Shown here: positions 1-10,734 of the stretch, in pieces
How the letters are laid out: each line of letters begins with the position of its first letter
Numbering within the stretch: the stretch's first letter is position 1
Assembly (NCBI GenBank): GCA_035485575.1
Contig: DATHNW010000024.1
Location: 144,172 to 208,171, forward strand
DNA length: 64,000 nt
Direction of reading: 5' to 3'
Origin: DASRHD01 sp035485575
GTDB taxonomy: Bacteria > Verrucomicrobiota > Verrucomicrobiia > Opitutales > Opitutaceae
Notes under the pieces: model-generated
Told to the model about the DNA's origin: nothing
The model's database searches: none
What the model saw: the letters and a program-made list of their open reading frames with translations, nothing else
Translations under genes and position numbers: made by a program

Positions 1-1580
1 TCGCCCGTCGCGGCCATGACGCGCACCAGATGGTGCAGCGTGGTGGACTTGCCCTCCCCCGGCCCGGCGGAAAAAATGACGAGCGCGGCGGACTGGCCCG
101 GCTTGAGCGCAAGGTTAAGGTTGGTGTGCAGGACGCGGAACGGCTCGGTCGCGGCCGGGTCGTCGTCCGCGGCCTTTTGGGCGGGGTTGACGAAGGGGAT
201 CACGCTGAGCACGGGCAGCTGCAGGCGGTTTTCCACGTCGGCCACGCTGCGGAAGCTGGTGTCAAAATACTCCAGGACCACGGCGACGCCGATCGCGAGC
301 ACAGAGCCAAAAAGCACGGAAAAAATGAGGTTGAGCGGCCAGCTGGGCTTGCTGGGACGGCGCGCCGCCTCGGCGGTGTTGAGGATCTCGATGGTTTTTT
401 TCGGGACCTGGAAATCGATTTCGCGCTGGCGCAGCGTGAGCTTGAGGGTGGTGAGCAGGTGGGTCTCGTCGTCGAGCTTCTGCGCGGCCTCCTCGAACGG
501 CCGCATGCGCTCGCGGGCGGACAGGATCTGGTCCACCTTGGCCTGCGCGAGCTGCTGCTTGAGCTCCGTGACGCGCGCCTCGGCCTCCTCGTAGGAAATC
601 TGCAGGGATTTTTCGTAACCGTTGAGCAGGGTTTCCAGCTGCTCCCGGATCTTGGCGGTGTTCGCGACGGCGGCAACGAGGTCGGGGTGCGCGGCGCCCA
701 GGCGTCCCTTGAGCTTCGTCACCGTCTGGTCGGCCACAAGATAGGCCTGCAGCAGGTTCTGGATGTTCTGGTCCTGGATCAGCTCGGAGTTGACGAGGCT
801 GAGGCGCTGCTCGAACGGGATGTCCTTGAACTGCTCCCAGCGCGTCTTGCGGCCGATGGCGTCCACGCTGAGCGCGATGAGCGAGTTCTGCATCTGGCGC
901 AGCGTCTCGATTTCCATGTCGCTGTAACGCGACTGCAGGTCGACGCCGGAAATATTGAGGTCGTGGCGGAGTTTTTCCACGGCATCTCGCTGCTGCGAGA
1001 CGGTCTGCTCCTGGCCGGTCAGCTCGGTCTTCAGCTTTTCCATGCCCTCGCGCTGCTCGGAGGTGGCCAGGTCGATGCGGTCGGCGGCGTAAACGCTGGC
1101 GATCTCGTTGGCGATGGCGGCGGCCAGCTGCGCGTCGCGGGCGTAGACGTTGATCTCGATGATCGACGAGCTGCGCTGCGATTCCACGCGCAGCATCTTG
1201 TCGAGCAGGTACTGGAAGGTGACCGCGGTGGGCAGCGGGCCGGCGGCGTCGAGCACCCGGCCGAGCTTTTCATCGAGGCCGAGGTGATCGATGACCGGAT
1301 AGAGGATTTTTTCCGACTGCAGGATCTTGAACTGATCCTGCAAAAAATACGGATCGTAGTAGCTGCTGGTCTGCGCCTGGAAGAGCTTGACCTCGCTTTC
1401 GGGCTTCTCGACCCGGATCTTGGTCGTGGCCAGCCACCAGCGCGGGAGGAGCGCGGTGACGCCCGCCGTGGTCAGGACGACCAGCGCAAGCACAAGAAAG
1501 ATCAGCGCGCGGCGCAGCCGCAGGATGCGAAAAAAATCCGCGAGTGAAGCGCTGTCCGGGCCGGCATTGAGCAAAGCCAT
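1..1580 (-). CDS. Wzc-like chain-length determinant / tyrosine autokinase (3' end beyond window)
   Basis: The minus-strand reading frame is open from an ATG at 1580 to the window edge, so the C-terminus is missing. It begins MALLNAGPDSASLADFF. A first membrane segment follows (about residues 29-49), then a long periplasmic stretch rich in heptad-like sequence (Wzz/GNVR type), a PSWPLN turn and a second membrane segment near residue 430. After that comes a cytoplasmic P-loop with GPGEGKST near residue 510. This is the arrangement of Wzc/BY-kinases, which control exopolysaccharide chain length and export from the inner membrane through tyrosine autophosphorylation. The tyrosine cluster would lie outside the window. 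The next gene on the same strand upstream is an outer-membrane beta-barrel, which supports an exopolysaccharide locus. A 505-codon frame on the opposite strand is only a shadow of this gene. Confidence 0.9.
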   Translation of the reverse strand, partial: MALLNAGPDSASLADFFRILRLRRALIFLVLALVVLTTAGVTALLPRWWLATTKIRVEKPESEVKLFQAQTSSYYDPYFLQDQFKILQSEKILYPVIDHLGLDEKLGRVLDAAGPLPTAVTFQYLLDKMLRVESQRSSSIIEINVYARDAQLAAAIANEIASVYAADRIDLATSEQREGMEKLKTELTGQEQTVSQQRDAVEKLRHDLNISGVDLQSRYSDMEIETLRQMQNSLIALSVDAIGRKTRWEQFKDIPFEQRLSLVNSELIQDQNIQNLLQAYLVADQTVTKLKGRLGAAHPDLVAAVANTAKIREQLETLLNGYEKSLQISYEEAEARVTELKQQLAQAKVDQILSARERMRPFEEAAQKLDDETHLLTTLKLTLRQREIDFQVPKKTIEILNTAEAARRPSKPSWPLNLIFSVLFGSVLAIGVAVVLEYFDTSFRSVADVENRLQLPVLSVIPFVNPAQKAADDDPAATEPFRVLHTNLNLALKPGQSAALVIFSAGPGEGKSTTLHHLVRVMAATG

Positions 1581-1651
1581 GGGAGGGTAGCGAACGGCAG
1601 CGCGCGCGGCTCAGCAAGCTCGTTTGCTGGGACGGCACCCCGCGAAGCCCG

Positions 1652-2827
1652 TCAAAACGAATAGGTGGCGCTCACCCCGGTGCGATTGCGGGTGAATTCG
1701 CGGCTTTTGACGTCGGAGCTGACCCGGTCGTGGTCGTAGCTGGCGGTGAGAGCCCAATTTTTCGTCGGCAGGTAGGTGAGCGCCAGGCCGGCCCGCGTGG
1801 TGTCTTCATTGGCATTGGCGAAGCCGCGCCGGCCCTGCAGCACCGAGGGCTCGTAATCGAGCGACGCGGAGGCGACGACCAGTGCGCTGAGCGCGTGCTG
1901 CAGGTTCACGAAGAACTGGTTCACCTTTTCGTCGGTATAGGTGACGACGTCCGAGACTTCCTCCAGCGAGTAGGCGTAGCCCGCGGAGACAAAGGAGTGG
2001 TTGGCGTAGTCGTACTTGGCGCTCAGCTCGACATACGGCGCGGTCGTGCTGCGCTGGCTTTTGCGGGTGCGGTCCTCGAAACCCGCGCGGAAGCTGGCCG
2101 TGTACTGCTTGCCCAGGGCGTAATCGGCGCCGCCAAGGAAGAAATTCGAGGTCTTGTCCTTGGTGCCGCCGGCCGTGTCGTAATTGATTTGCTGATACCG
2201 GTACTCGGCCGCGGCCTTGATCTCCGGCAGCACCGCATAATTGCCCTCCAGGCCGAACAGGTTCTCGGTGCGGTCGAGCTCGCCGGCGAGAAACCCGTCG
2301 TCATAGCGATAATTGAGGCTGCGGAACTTCAACACGACGCCGGCCTTCGGCAGCGGGCTGGTCGCCAGGTGGGCATCGAGCTGGTTGCTCTTGAAGGACT
2401 GGTTCGTGTTCACCGGCACGCCGGCAAGCAGCGCGGCGGGATTCCTGCTGATGTCGTAGGTGTCGCTGAGATCGAACGTAGTGAGGGGGGAAAACGCGTA
2501 GGCCGCCCGGCCATTGAACAGATGGCTGAAGAGCGCCTTGGTGCCCGGGCGGTTGTCAAAATAATCCATGTCGAGCTCGTAGCCCGCCGAGACAAACAGC
2601 TGGTTCGTGACCGACTGGTTGTACTTCAACTGCGGCGAAACGCTGTAGACCCAGCTGTGGATTTCATTGCTCGGCGCGCCGAAGATATTGCTGTCGTAGG
2701 ACACTCCCCCGCGTAGCGACGCCGACCACGCCTTGCCCTGCTCCTGTTCGGGAATGGGCGCGTAAACCGCGAAAACAGGCAAAGCCGAAGCGACGGAGAC
2801 AAGGATGCAGGCGCAGAAAAATCTCAT
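1652..2827 (-). CDS. outer-membrane beta-barrel protein (BBP2-like)
   Basis: 391 residues starting MRFFCACILVSVASALPVFA, a typical Sec signal peptide with cleavage near residue 20. The mature part is a run of amphipathic strands with many aromatic/glycine alternations (for example RGGVSYDSNIFG near residue 40) and it ends in TGVSATYSF. A terminal phenylalanine is the usual Bam recognition signal of outer-membrane barrels. Its position just upstream of the Wzc-like kinase on the same strand suggests a role in polysaccharide secretion or anchoring. The family resembles the 'putative beta-barrel porin 2' proteins seen in such loci. The 71-base gap to the kinase start shows no clear terminator, so co-transcription is plausible. 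Specific substrate unknown. Confidence 0.75.
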   Translation of the reverse strand: MRFFCACILVSVASALPVFAVYAPIPEQEQGKAWSASLRGGVSYDSNIFGAPSNEIHSWVYSVSPQLKYNQSVTNQLFVSAGYELDMDYFDNRPGTKALFSHLFNGRAAYAFSPLTTFDLSDTYDISRNPAALLAGVPVNTNQSFKSNQLDAHLATSPLPKAGVVLKFRSLNYRYDDGFLAGELDRTENLFGLEGNYAVLPEIKAAAEYRYQQINYDTAGGTKDKTSNFFLGGADYALGKQYTASFRAGFEDRTRKSQRSTTAPYVELSAKYDYANHSFVSAGYAYSLEEVSDVVTYTDEKVNQFFVNLQHALSALVVASASLDYEPSVLQGRRGFANANEDTTRAGLALTYLPTKNWALTASYDHDRVSSDVKSREFTRNRTGVSATYSF

Positions 2828-2878
2828 GAGAGCCGGAAAATTTGAAAAAACCTAGGTGGAAATCTTCCTGCGAAGCAA

Positions 2879-4705
2879 TTACTTTCCCCGCGGAGGCAGC
2901 GCGGGGTTGAGCATGATGATCAGGTCGTCCGCCACTTTCACCGGTCCGCGCAACGGAAACTGCGGTGGAAAGCTTCCGGTAACCAGGCCCGTATAAACCT
3001 CCGCCCATTCGCCCAAACGACTCCCCTCGCCCGCCTTGGCGCCACCCGCAGCCAGTTCGCCGAAAAAAGGCCGATCGAGCGTGTGGGGCGTAAGCAGCAG
3101 CGCCCCGAGGGGCTGTTCGGCACCCACGACGTAAAAATCATGCAGCCGGGCCGGCTGGGCCCACACACGCATTCCACCATACCAGGCCGCACCGGCTGGC
3201 ACGTCGGCCATCAGGCCATAATGTCCGAGGGCGCCGCGTGCCGCCAGTTCCGCTCGCGCGGCCATGAACACGCTGGGATAATAAGGTGGATAGGAGAAAT
3301 GCAATCGTCGCGGCTCAAGCGCATCATGCAACAGCGGAATGGCTTGCGTCACCAGCAGCACCGCCGCCGCCGCGCGCGGCCACGCCGACAACGCGGCATT
3401 GCTGTCCACCAGCACGAAGAAAAAGGCCGCGCCAAAAATCATGAGCAGCGGCGCCAGCCATGCCCCCGCCGGCCATTCACTTTCGCCCGAGCCAAGGAAC
3501 GCCTGCGCCGTTACAGCCACCGCGACTACCGCCAGAAAAATCCAGCGCAGCCGGTTCGCCTTGTCGGTCCGGAACCGATAGAGAAAACCCGCCACAAAAA
3601 ACGCCGTGAACAGGAGGCCCCCACCCGACCACAAACGCGTGCGCAGCGTGTCTTGCAACGCCATGAGGCCCTTGTTGCCGAGCTTGTTGAGGCTCAGCTC
3701 CGGCGCCACGGTCGAACATGTCGCCCGCACCGTGGCCGGTTCCGCCGTAGCGTCGCCAGCCTTGAGCGCCACGTTCTGCCAGGCCAGGCCCACCGGGCTG
3801 CCCGTCAGGGCAAAATTGCGCACCACCCAAGGCGCGGCAACCAACGCGAAGCCCGCCGCCACGACAGCCAGTGCCCGCCATCGCGAACTGCCTTCGAAAC
3901 GCCAGGCGGCATAGCCCAGAAAAACCAAAATCACCGCGCCCACCGAATATTCGGCCAGAAAGAACAGGCCGCCCGCCACGCCCAGCGCGCCGAGCCAGCC
4001 CAGCGGCACGCGGCCGGCCGCCGCCTTTTCCTCGGTTTTCACCAGCAACCAGAATGCCCCCAGCGCCAAGATCATAGGCAGCGGCAGGCCGTTGACCGCG
4101 ACCGTCTGTTGCCAGACCGGCATGGAAAAAAGCAGGCCCAGCGCCGCGACCGCGCCAACCCGGACGGAGAAAACCGTTTTCCCCACCACATAGGTCAGCA
4201 CCGCGGCCAGCCAGAGGAGAACAAGGTTCAGCGCAAGCAGGGCATAATCCGCGGCGAAGCCGTCGGGCGGCACCGGCTGTTTTGAAAAGAGCGCGGCATC
4301 CGGGAGGACGGCCAGCATGCCCGCGATAACCATCGAATAAAGCGGCGCGTGATGAAGTTCCGGATACGGCAGGGCCGGATCGAAGCGCTGGCCGCGCGCG
4401 GCCAGCACGGCGGCCGTCTGCGGATAATTGACCAGCGTGGTGAAGCCTCCGCCATGCGCAAGCTGCCGGCCGACCCCGGCCTGCAACAGCGTGGGTTCGG
4501 TCTGCGGGCCGTGAAACTGTTTCCAGGCCACGACCAGCGACAACCCGAGCAGGCCGAACAAAATCGCACCACGGCGCACCCAACGCGCACCCGCGCCGAG
4601 TTCCAGCCAATGCAGCCACTCCTGCCCGGATCTCATCCGAGGGGGAGCGCGGCGGTCCCGGCGCGCGGAAGCATGCTTTGAACGCGCCCGGAGGCCGCGT
4701 TCCAC
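2879..4705 (-). CDS. polytopic membrane protein, glycosyltransferase-39/ArnT-like
   Basis: Up to 608 residues. A GTG start at 4705 gives a very basic N-terminal extension; an ATG at 4636 (MRSGQEWLHW) is an equally possible start and gives 585 residues. A membrane segment (AILFGLLGLSLVVAW) is followed by a large periplasmic loop with the sequence YPELHHAPLYSMVIAG, and then by about ten further hydrophobic helices and a periplasmic C-terminal domain. A short aromatic/His first loop before a multi-helix core is the general plan of lipid-linked-sugar transferases (GT39/ArnT/PMT). I do not see the full DxD signature, so the enzymatic call is tentative. It lies directly upstream of the beta-barrel gene (51-base gap) and fits an envelope polysaccharide role. 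Confidence 0.6.
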   Translation of the reverse strand: MERGLRARSKHASARRDRRAPPRMRSGQEWLHWLELGAGARWVRRGAILFGLLGLSLVVAWKQFHGPQTEPTLLQAGVGRQLAHGGGFTTLVNYPQTAAVLAARGQRFDPALPYPELHHAPLYSMVIAGMLAVLPDAALFSKQPVPPDGFAADYALLALNLVLLWLAAVLTYVVGKTVFSVRVGAVAALGLLFSMPVWQQTVAVNGLPLPMILALGAFWLLVKTEEKAAAGRVPLGWLGALGVAGGLFFLAEYSVGAVILVFLGYAAWRFEGSSRWRALAVVAAGFALVAAPWVVRNFALTGSPVGLAWQNVALKAGDATAEPATVRATCSTVAPELSLNKLGNKGLMALQDTLRTRLWSGGGLLFTAFFVAGFLYRFRTDKANRLRWIFLAVVAVAVTAQAFLGSGESEWPAGAWLAPLLMIFGAAFFFVLVDSNAALSAWPRAAAAVLLVTQAIPLLHDALEPRRLHFSYPPYYPSVFMAARAELAARGALGHYGLMADVPAGAAWYGGMRVWAQPARLHDFYVVGAEQPLGALLLTPHTLDRPFFGELAAGGAKAGEGSRLGEWAEVYTGLVTGSFPPQFPLRGPVKVADDLIIMLNPALPPRGK

Positions 4706-4718
4706 CGTTTAGGCCGGT

Positions 4719-6110
<1,392 letters not shown>

Positions 6111-6190
6111 ACCGCCATGACATCACCCCGGCCCCGGCGGTCAACGGGAAATGAGACGTAACGGCACAGTAGGACTTGTTGGGCATTGCA

Positions 6191-6200
6191 TTGTTAACAA
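6191..6200. promoter_or_regulatory. perfect 10-bp dyad in divergent intergenic region
   Basis: TTGTTAACAA is perfectly self-complementary and lies between the NtrC-type regulator (start 6110, minus) and the hybrid kinase (start 6244, plus). It is one of the few AT-rich stretches in this 133-base gap and could be an operator for either gene. Short palindromes of this length can occur by chance. Confidence 0.25.
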
Positions 6201-6243
6201 AGATGTTCTCGCCAGTAATTTGACCTGCGCTAAGGTGGCGACC

Positions 6244-8169
6244 ATGTATCCTCTTGCTGGTGATTCGGAAGGGAATCAATCGCAACTGGAGCAATTTAAA
6301 GCAGCATTGGACGAGCATGCCATCGTCGCCACGACCGACGCGCGCGGGACGATCACTTCAGTCAATGACAAATTTTGCGCCATCTCCCAATATTCACGCG
6401 ATGAGCTCGTGGGGCAGAATCATCGCATCATAAATTCGGGCTATCATCCGAAGGAATTTTTCCATGAGCTGTGGCGGACAATCGCGGCCGGCCGCGTCTG
6501 GAAGGGACAGATCAAGAACCGGGCAAAAGACGGCTCCTTTTACTGGGTGGATACCTGCATTGTGCCTTTCCTGGATTCCGGGGGAAAACCTTATGAATAC
6601 ATTGCGATCCGGACGGACATCACGGAGCAACGGACAGCACTTGATAAGCTGCGCCAGCAGGCGGCCCTGCTCGACGTGGCCCGGGATGCCATCCTGGTCC
6701 GGGATTTTCAGCACAACATCCTGTATTGGAACAAAGGGGCCGAACGATTGTATGGCTGGAAGTCAGCCGAGGTGATCGGGCGGCGCCATCCCGATCTCCT
6801 GCAGGTGAATTCGCGCAACTATGAGGAAGCCTGCAAGGCGGTGTTGCAGCATGACGAATGGGTCGGGGAAATGGAAAAGAAATCCAAGGCCGGAGAATCG
6901 CTGACCCTGGACTGCCGCTGGACCCTGGTCCGGGATGCAAAAGGAGACCCGACTGCGATCCTGACGATCGACACTGATGTTACGGCGCGAAAGAAAGCGG
7001 AGGCCCAGTTCCTGCGCATCCAGAGAATGGAAAGCATCGGCACGCTGGCGGGCGGCGTGGCCCACGACCTCAATAATCTGCTTTCCCCCATTCTGATGGG
7101 AGCAGAGCTCTTGCGGCGGATGGAGTGCACGGCGCAGGCGGAAAAGCTCATCAATACGATCGAGCAAAGCGCCAAACGCGGGGCCCTCCTCGTCCGGCAG
7201 GTGCTTTCCTTTGCCCGCGGCGTCGAGGGAGCCCGGGCCGTGCTCAACATCGCGGATATCGTCACGGAAGTAGAATCAATTGCGGGCGACACCTTTCCCA
7301 AGAACATCGTGGTTGAGCGCCAGATCGCAAAAGACACGCCCCTCTTCAAGGGAGACCACACGCAGATTCACCAAATTCTGCTGAACCTGTGCGTGAATGC
7401 CCGGGATGCGATGCCGAATGGCGGCATGATAAAGATTTCGGCCGAGAACTTCCGGGTGGCCGATGCAACGGATGCGAAGACGCGCGCCCTGAAGATTGGT
7501 GATTATCTGCTCGTCACCGTCAGCGACAATGGCTCTGGCATCCCTCCGGAGTCGCTGGGCAAGATCTTCGATCCGTTTTTCACCACCAAGGAAATTGGCA
7601 AAGGCACGGGGTTGGGCCTCGCGACGGTGCAGACCATTGTGCGCAGCCACGGCGGGCTGATTAATGTGTACAGTGAACCGGGAAAGGGCACCGCCTTCAA
7701 AATCTACCTCCCCACCCAGTCGGACCAACCGGAAGCAAGGGCCGAACAACTCGAGGCGGAGGATTTTCCGCGCGGGAACGGAGAGCATCTCCTGCTGGTC
7801 GACGACGAGGCCTCCATTTTGGAAATCACCAAGCAGACCTTGGAGGCATTCGGTTATCACGTGCTGGTGGCCAACAACGGTGCGCACGCCATCAGCATGT
7901 TTGCTGTTAATCGTGATAAAATTAATTTGGTCCTGACGGACATGATGATGCCCATCATGGACGGCCCGGCCACGATCATCGCCCTCAAGCAGATCGACCC
8001 AAAGGTCGTGATCATCGCCGCCAGCGGGCTTGACGTAAATGGCGCCAACGAGAGGGCGCAGGCGGCTGGTGTTAAGCATTTCCTGACCAAGCCCTATTCG
8101 GCCGGCAAAGTTCTCAGGGCGATAAAAAAAGCCCTGACCGAGAACCAGCCATTCGACCCGGCTCTCTAA
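6244..8169 (+). CDS. hybrid PAS-PAS sensor histidine kinase with C-terminal receiver
   Basis: 641 residues from the ATG at 6244; the purine-rich AAGGTGG at about 6233 supports this over an in-frame start 31 codons upstream. There is no membrane segment, so it is a cytoplasmic sensor. PAS 1 (about 15-130) and PAS 2 (about 135-250) each end in the DIT/DVT linker typical of PAS-PAC units. The HisKA box is GGVAHDLNNLL with His274. HATPase motifs NLCVNARDAM, SDNGSGI and GTGLGLATV follow. A receiver (about 515-635) carries VDDE, TDMMMPIMDG and TKPYS. The protein would sense a soluble or redox signal and relay phosphate to its own receiver; no Hpt or output domain is attached. The gene ends 2 bases before the convergent NtrB-like gene. 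Its codon use is less GC-biased than that of the neighbours, suggesting later arrival. Confidence 0.93.
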   Translation: MYPLAGDSEGNQSQLEQFKAALDEHAIVATTDARGTITSVNDKFCAISQYSRDELVGQNHRIINSGYHPKEFFHELWRTIAAGRVWKGQIKNRAKDGSFYWVDTCIVPFLDSGGKPYEYIAIRTDITEQRTALDKLRQQAALLDVARDAILVRDFQHNILYWNKGAERLYGWKSAEVIGRRHPDLLQVNSRNYEEACKAVLQHDEWVGEMEKKSKAGESLTLDCRWTLVRDAKGDPTAILTIDTDVTARKKAEAQFLRIQRMESIGTLAGGVAHDLNNLLSPILMGAELLRRMECTAQAEKLINTIEQSAKRGALLVRQVLSFARGVEGARAVLNIADIVTEVESIAGDTFPKNIVVERQIAKDTPLFKGDHTQIHQILLNLCVNARDAMPNGGMIKISAENFRVADATDAKTRALKIGDYLLVTVSDNGSGIPPESLGKIFDPFFTTKEIGKGTGLGLATVQTIVRSHGGLINVYSEPGKGTAFKIYLPTQSDQPEARAEQLEAEDFPRGNGEHLLLVDDEASILEITKQTLEAFGYHVLVANNGAHAISMFAVNRDKINLVLTDMMMPIMDGPATIIALKQIDPKVVIIAASGLDVNGANERAQAAGVKHFLTKPYSAGKVLRAIKKALTENQPFDPAL

Positions 8170-8171
8170 CC

Positions 8172-9353
8172 TCACCCCGACTTCAGCATCCGCACGCGGC
8201 GGTCTTTTCGCGGAAATTGCAGGGTGACGAGCGTGCCGATGCCTTCCTTGCTTTCGAGGCCGACCTGCCCGCCGTGCTCGCGCATGATGCGCTGGACGAT
8301 CATCAGGCCGAGGCCGTGGCCGCCGGGCTTGGTCGTATAATAGGGCTGGAAAAGTCGCACGAGGTCCTCCTGCCGGATGCCGGTGCCGCTATCGCCAAAA
8401 GCCAAGAAGACGCTGTCATCGTCGGCGCGCGCGGCGATCCGCAGGCGGCCGCCCGGCTGCATGGCCTCGGAGGCGTTCTTGATGAGGTTGAAAAAGACCT
8501 GCTTGAGCTGGCTGCGATCGGCCATGACGGATGGCAGGGCGGCGGGCGTCTGGGCCTCGACCTCGATGCCGCGGTCGGCGAGTTCGCGCTGCTGGAAAGA
8601 GAGCACTTCGCCGAGCACGTCGGTGAGATTGGTCTCCGCGAGATCGGGCGGGCGCGGACGGATGGCCTCGAGAAAGTTGCTGATGATGCCGTCGAGGCGC
8701 TTGACCTCGTCCTGGCAGACCTGGATGGACTCGGCGAGAGAGTCCGCGTCCTTGCTGGCCGCCTTCAGCTTTTTCAGCTTCCGCTCGATCAGCTGGAGAT
8801 GGATGGTGAGCGAGTTGAGGGGATTGCCCAGCTCGTGCGCAACGCCGGCGGCGAGCAACAGGATCGATGACGTGCGCTCGTCCTCGATGCGCGCCTCCGT
8901 GGTCTGCTTGTCGCGCGTGATGTCGGACAAAATCACCGCGTAGCGCCGTTCGCCGCCGCGGCCCTCGCTGCGAAAAGGCACGAGATAAAGCCGCACCGTG
9001 CGCGGCTCCGGGTAGGTCAGCTCGAATTCGCGGGCGACGACCGGCAGCGCGGGTGCGGCGTCATCGAGCGACGGCTCGAGCGAAGGCCGCAGTCCGGGCA
9101 CGAGCCGCCAGAGCGTCTGGCCGGTAAGCTCGTCGTCGGCCAGGCCGATGAGGCGCTCGGCGGCGGCGTTGGCGTAGTCGATGACGCCGTCGGCGCTGAT
9201 GACGAGCACGCCTTCCTGCAGGGTATCGAAAATATCCTCGAACAGCCGGCGCTCGCGCGCGAGGCGCTGCACGAGATTGGCGAGGTTGACCGAGTCGAGC
9301 TGGTCCAGCCGGCCAAGCACGCGGTCGAGCGAGGTGTGTTTCTTCGAGGGCAT
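8172..9353 (-). CDS. PAS sensor histidine kinase, NtrB-like
   Basis: 393 residues, soluble. An N-terminal helical segment leads to one PAS domain (about 38-150, ending ILSDITRDKQ) and a HisKA box AAGVAHELGNPLN with His173. An HATPase domain follows (NLIKNASEAM, GDSGTGI, GGHGLGLMIV). The single-PAS, HELxNPL-type arrangement is that of NtrB-class kinases that pair with sigma-54 regulators. It reads in the same direction as the NtrC-type gene at 4719-6110, and the two would be neighbours if the opposing hybrid kinase at 6244-8169 were removed. It follows rnhB with a 15-base gap and is probably co-transcribed with it. Confidence 0.92.
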   Translation of the reverse strand: MPSKKHTSLDRVLGRLDQLDSVNLANLVQRLARERRLFEDIFDTLQEGVLVISADGVIDYANAAAERLIGLADDELTGQTLWRLVPGLRPSLEPSLDDAAPALPVVAREFELTYPEPRTVRLYLVPFRSEGRGGERRYAVILSDITRDKQTTEARIEDERTSSILLLAAGVAHELGNPLNSLTIHLQLIERKLKKLKAASKDADSLAESIQVCQDEVKRLDGIISNFLEAIRPRPPDLAETNLTDVLGEVLSFQQRELADRGIEVEAQTPAALPSVMADRSQLKQVFFNLIKNASEAMQPGGRLRIAARADDDSVFLAFGDSGTGIRQEDLVRLFQPYYTTKPGGHGLGLMIVQRIMREHGGQVGLESKEGIGTLVTLQFPRKDRRVRMLKSG

Positions 9354-9368
9354 CCGGCGTCAGTTTGG

Positions 9369-10127
9369 TCAGGATTCGGCCAGAAAGTCCATCTGCGCGG
9401 GGTTGCCCTGGCCGGCCAGGAGTTTTCGCAGGAACAGCTCGCGGTGATGCGGGCAGCGGCCGAGCCGCCGGACCGCGTCGCGATGCTCGTCGGTGCCGTA
9501 GCCCTTGTGCTGAGCGAAGCCGTAGCCGGGAAACTGCGCGCCGAGTTCGCTCATCAGCCGGTCGCGCGTGACCTTGGCGATGATCGAGGCCATGGCGATG
9601 CACAGCGAGCGGGCGTCGCCGCTCACAATGCCATGGTGCGGATACGGGAAGTTCCTCAGCGGCAGCCCGTCGATGAGGATGCGGCAGGAGACGCGTGGCT
9701 GGAAGCTGTCGCGTTCCTCGATGGAGGAAAACAAATCCGGCTCCTGGCGCACCACAAACGCGGTCGGCGGGTAAATGCCCTCGAGCGCGCGACGCATGGC
9801 AAGCTTGGTCGCGCCCAGGATGTTGCGTTCCTCGATCTCGTCCACGCCGGCGACGCCATAGTTGGCATGGATCTGGCCCTGGGCGACCAGCGTCTCGAAC
9901 TCGCGCCACAATACCTCGCGTTCGTCGGGCGTGAGCTGCTTCGAATCGTTCACCCGCTGCGCCTTGGTCGCCGCCCAGCGGCCGTCGAGAAATTCCCTTG
10001 TCACCAGCACGGCCGCGGCCACGACCGGGCCGGCCAAGGCGCCGCGACCGGCCTCGTCGACGCCGATGAGACTGGCGACGCTCTCGATTTGTTTCAGGTC
10101 AAAACCGCGGAGCTGGCGGCGTTTCAT
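9369..10127 (-). CDS. rnhB: ribonuclease HII
   Basis: 252 residues, with ATG at 10127. It removes ribonucleotides from DNA and RNA from RNA-DNA hybrids. The catalytic block GVDEAGRGALAGPVVAAAV (about residues 22-40) contains the Asp-Glu pair and the GRG(x)LAGPV signature of type 2 RNases H. Further acidic residues lie in LIDGLP and in the segment GDARSLCIAMASIIAKVTRD; the SIIAKVTRD sequence is highly conserved in RnhB. The length is slightly above the usual 200-230 because of an insertion around residues 135-160. A second, type 3 enzyme (rnhC) lies 600 bases away on the same strand. Downstream is the NtrB-like kinase. Confidence 0.95.
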   Translation of the reverse strand: MKRRQLRGFDLKQIESVASLIGVDEAGRGALAGPVVAAAVLVTREFLDGRWAATKAQRVNDSKQLTPDEREVLWREFETLVAQGQIHANYGVAGVDEIEERNILGATKLAMRRALEGIYPPTAFVVRQEPDLFSSIEERDSFQPRVSCRILIDGLPLRNFPYPHHGIVSGDARSLCIAMASIIAKVTRDRLMSELGAQFPGYGFAQHKGYGTDEHRDAVRRLGRCPHHRELFLRKLLAGQGNPAQMDFLAES

Positions 10128-10225
10128 GGATCCATTTCAAATGAACGCCGGATGCGGCGCAAGTGCGTGCAGCAGGCGGCAGCCGGTTCGCTTTCGTGCC
10201 AAATCCCGTTATCATCCCCTTTGCC

Positions 10226-10699
10226 ATGAGCCTGTTTCAAACCTGCGAATTGACGTTCTATATCGTCGAAACCCTGGCCCTGCCGTTTGCGATCATCGTG
10301 TTCATTCTCGAGCAACGCAAAGAAAGGCAGAACGAGGAGGAGGAGATTTTCCAGCGGCTTTCGGACGAATATCGCGAATTCCTCAAGCTGGTGCTCGACA
10401 ATGCCGACCTGCATCTGCTGCGACGCGACGGTGCGCCCCAGGATTTGACAGACGACCAGAAGGAGCGGCGCCTGACGATCTTCGGCATCCTCATCTCGCT
10501 TTTCGAACGCGCCTACCTGCTCGTCTACGAGGAGGACATGGACAAGCAGACGCGCCGCATGTGGCAGTCGTGGGAGGACTACATGCGCGAGTGGGTGCGC
10601 CGCGCCGAGTTCCGCGACGCCCTGCCGCAATTGCTCGAAGGCGAGGACGAGGAGTTCACGCGCCACATCCGGCATCTGGCCGAAATAGAACGAACCTAA
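10226..10699 (+). CDS. small membrane-anchored protein of unknown function
   Basis: 157 residues from the ATG at 10226 (MSLFQTCELTF); the frame stays open 21 codons upstream, but that stretch looks non-coding. An N-terminal membrane segment (FYIVETLALPFAIIVFILE) is followed by a highly charged cytoplasmic region with E-rich coiled-coil-like sequence (QRKERQNEEEEIFQRL), then helices with conserved-looking tryptophans (MWQSWEDYMREWVRRAEF). I recognise no named family; 'conserved hypothetical' is the honest call. It lies between the convergently placed rnhC and the start of rnhB and has no obvious operon partner. Confidence 0.7.
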   Translation: MSLFQTCELTFYIVETLALPFAIIVFILEQRKERQNEEEEIFQRLSDEYREFLKLVLDNADLHLLRRDGAPQDLTDDQKERRLTIFGILISLFERAYLLVYEEDMDKQTRRMWQSWEDYMREWVRRAEFRDALPQLLEGEDEEFTRHIRHLAEIERT

Positions 10700-10734
10700 C
10701 AGCCGCGAGCCTGAAGCCGGCCGCCAGGCAGCGA

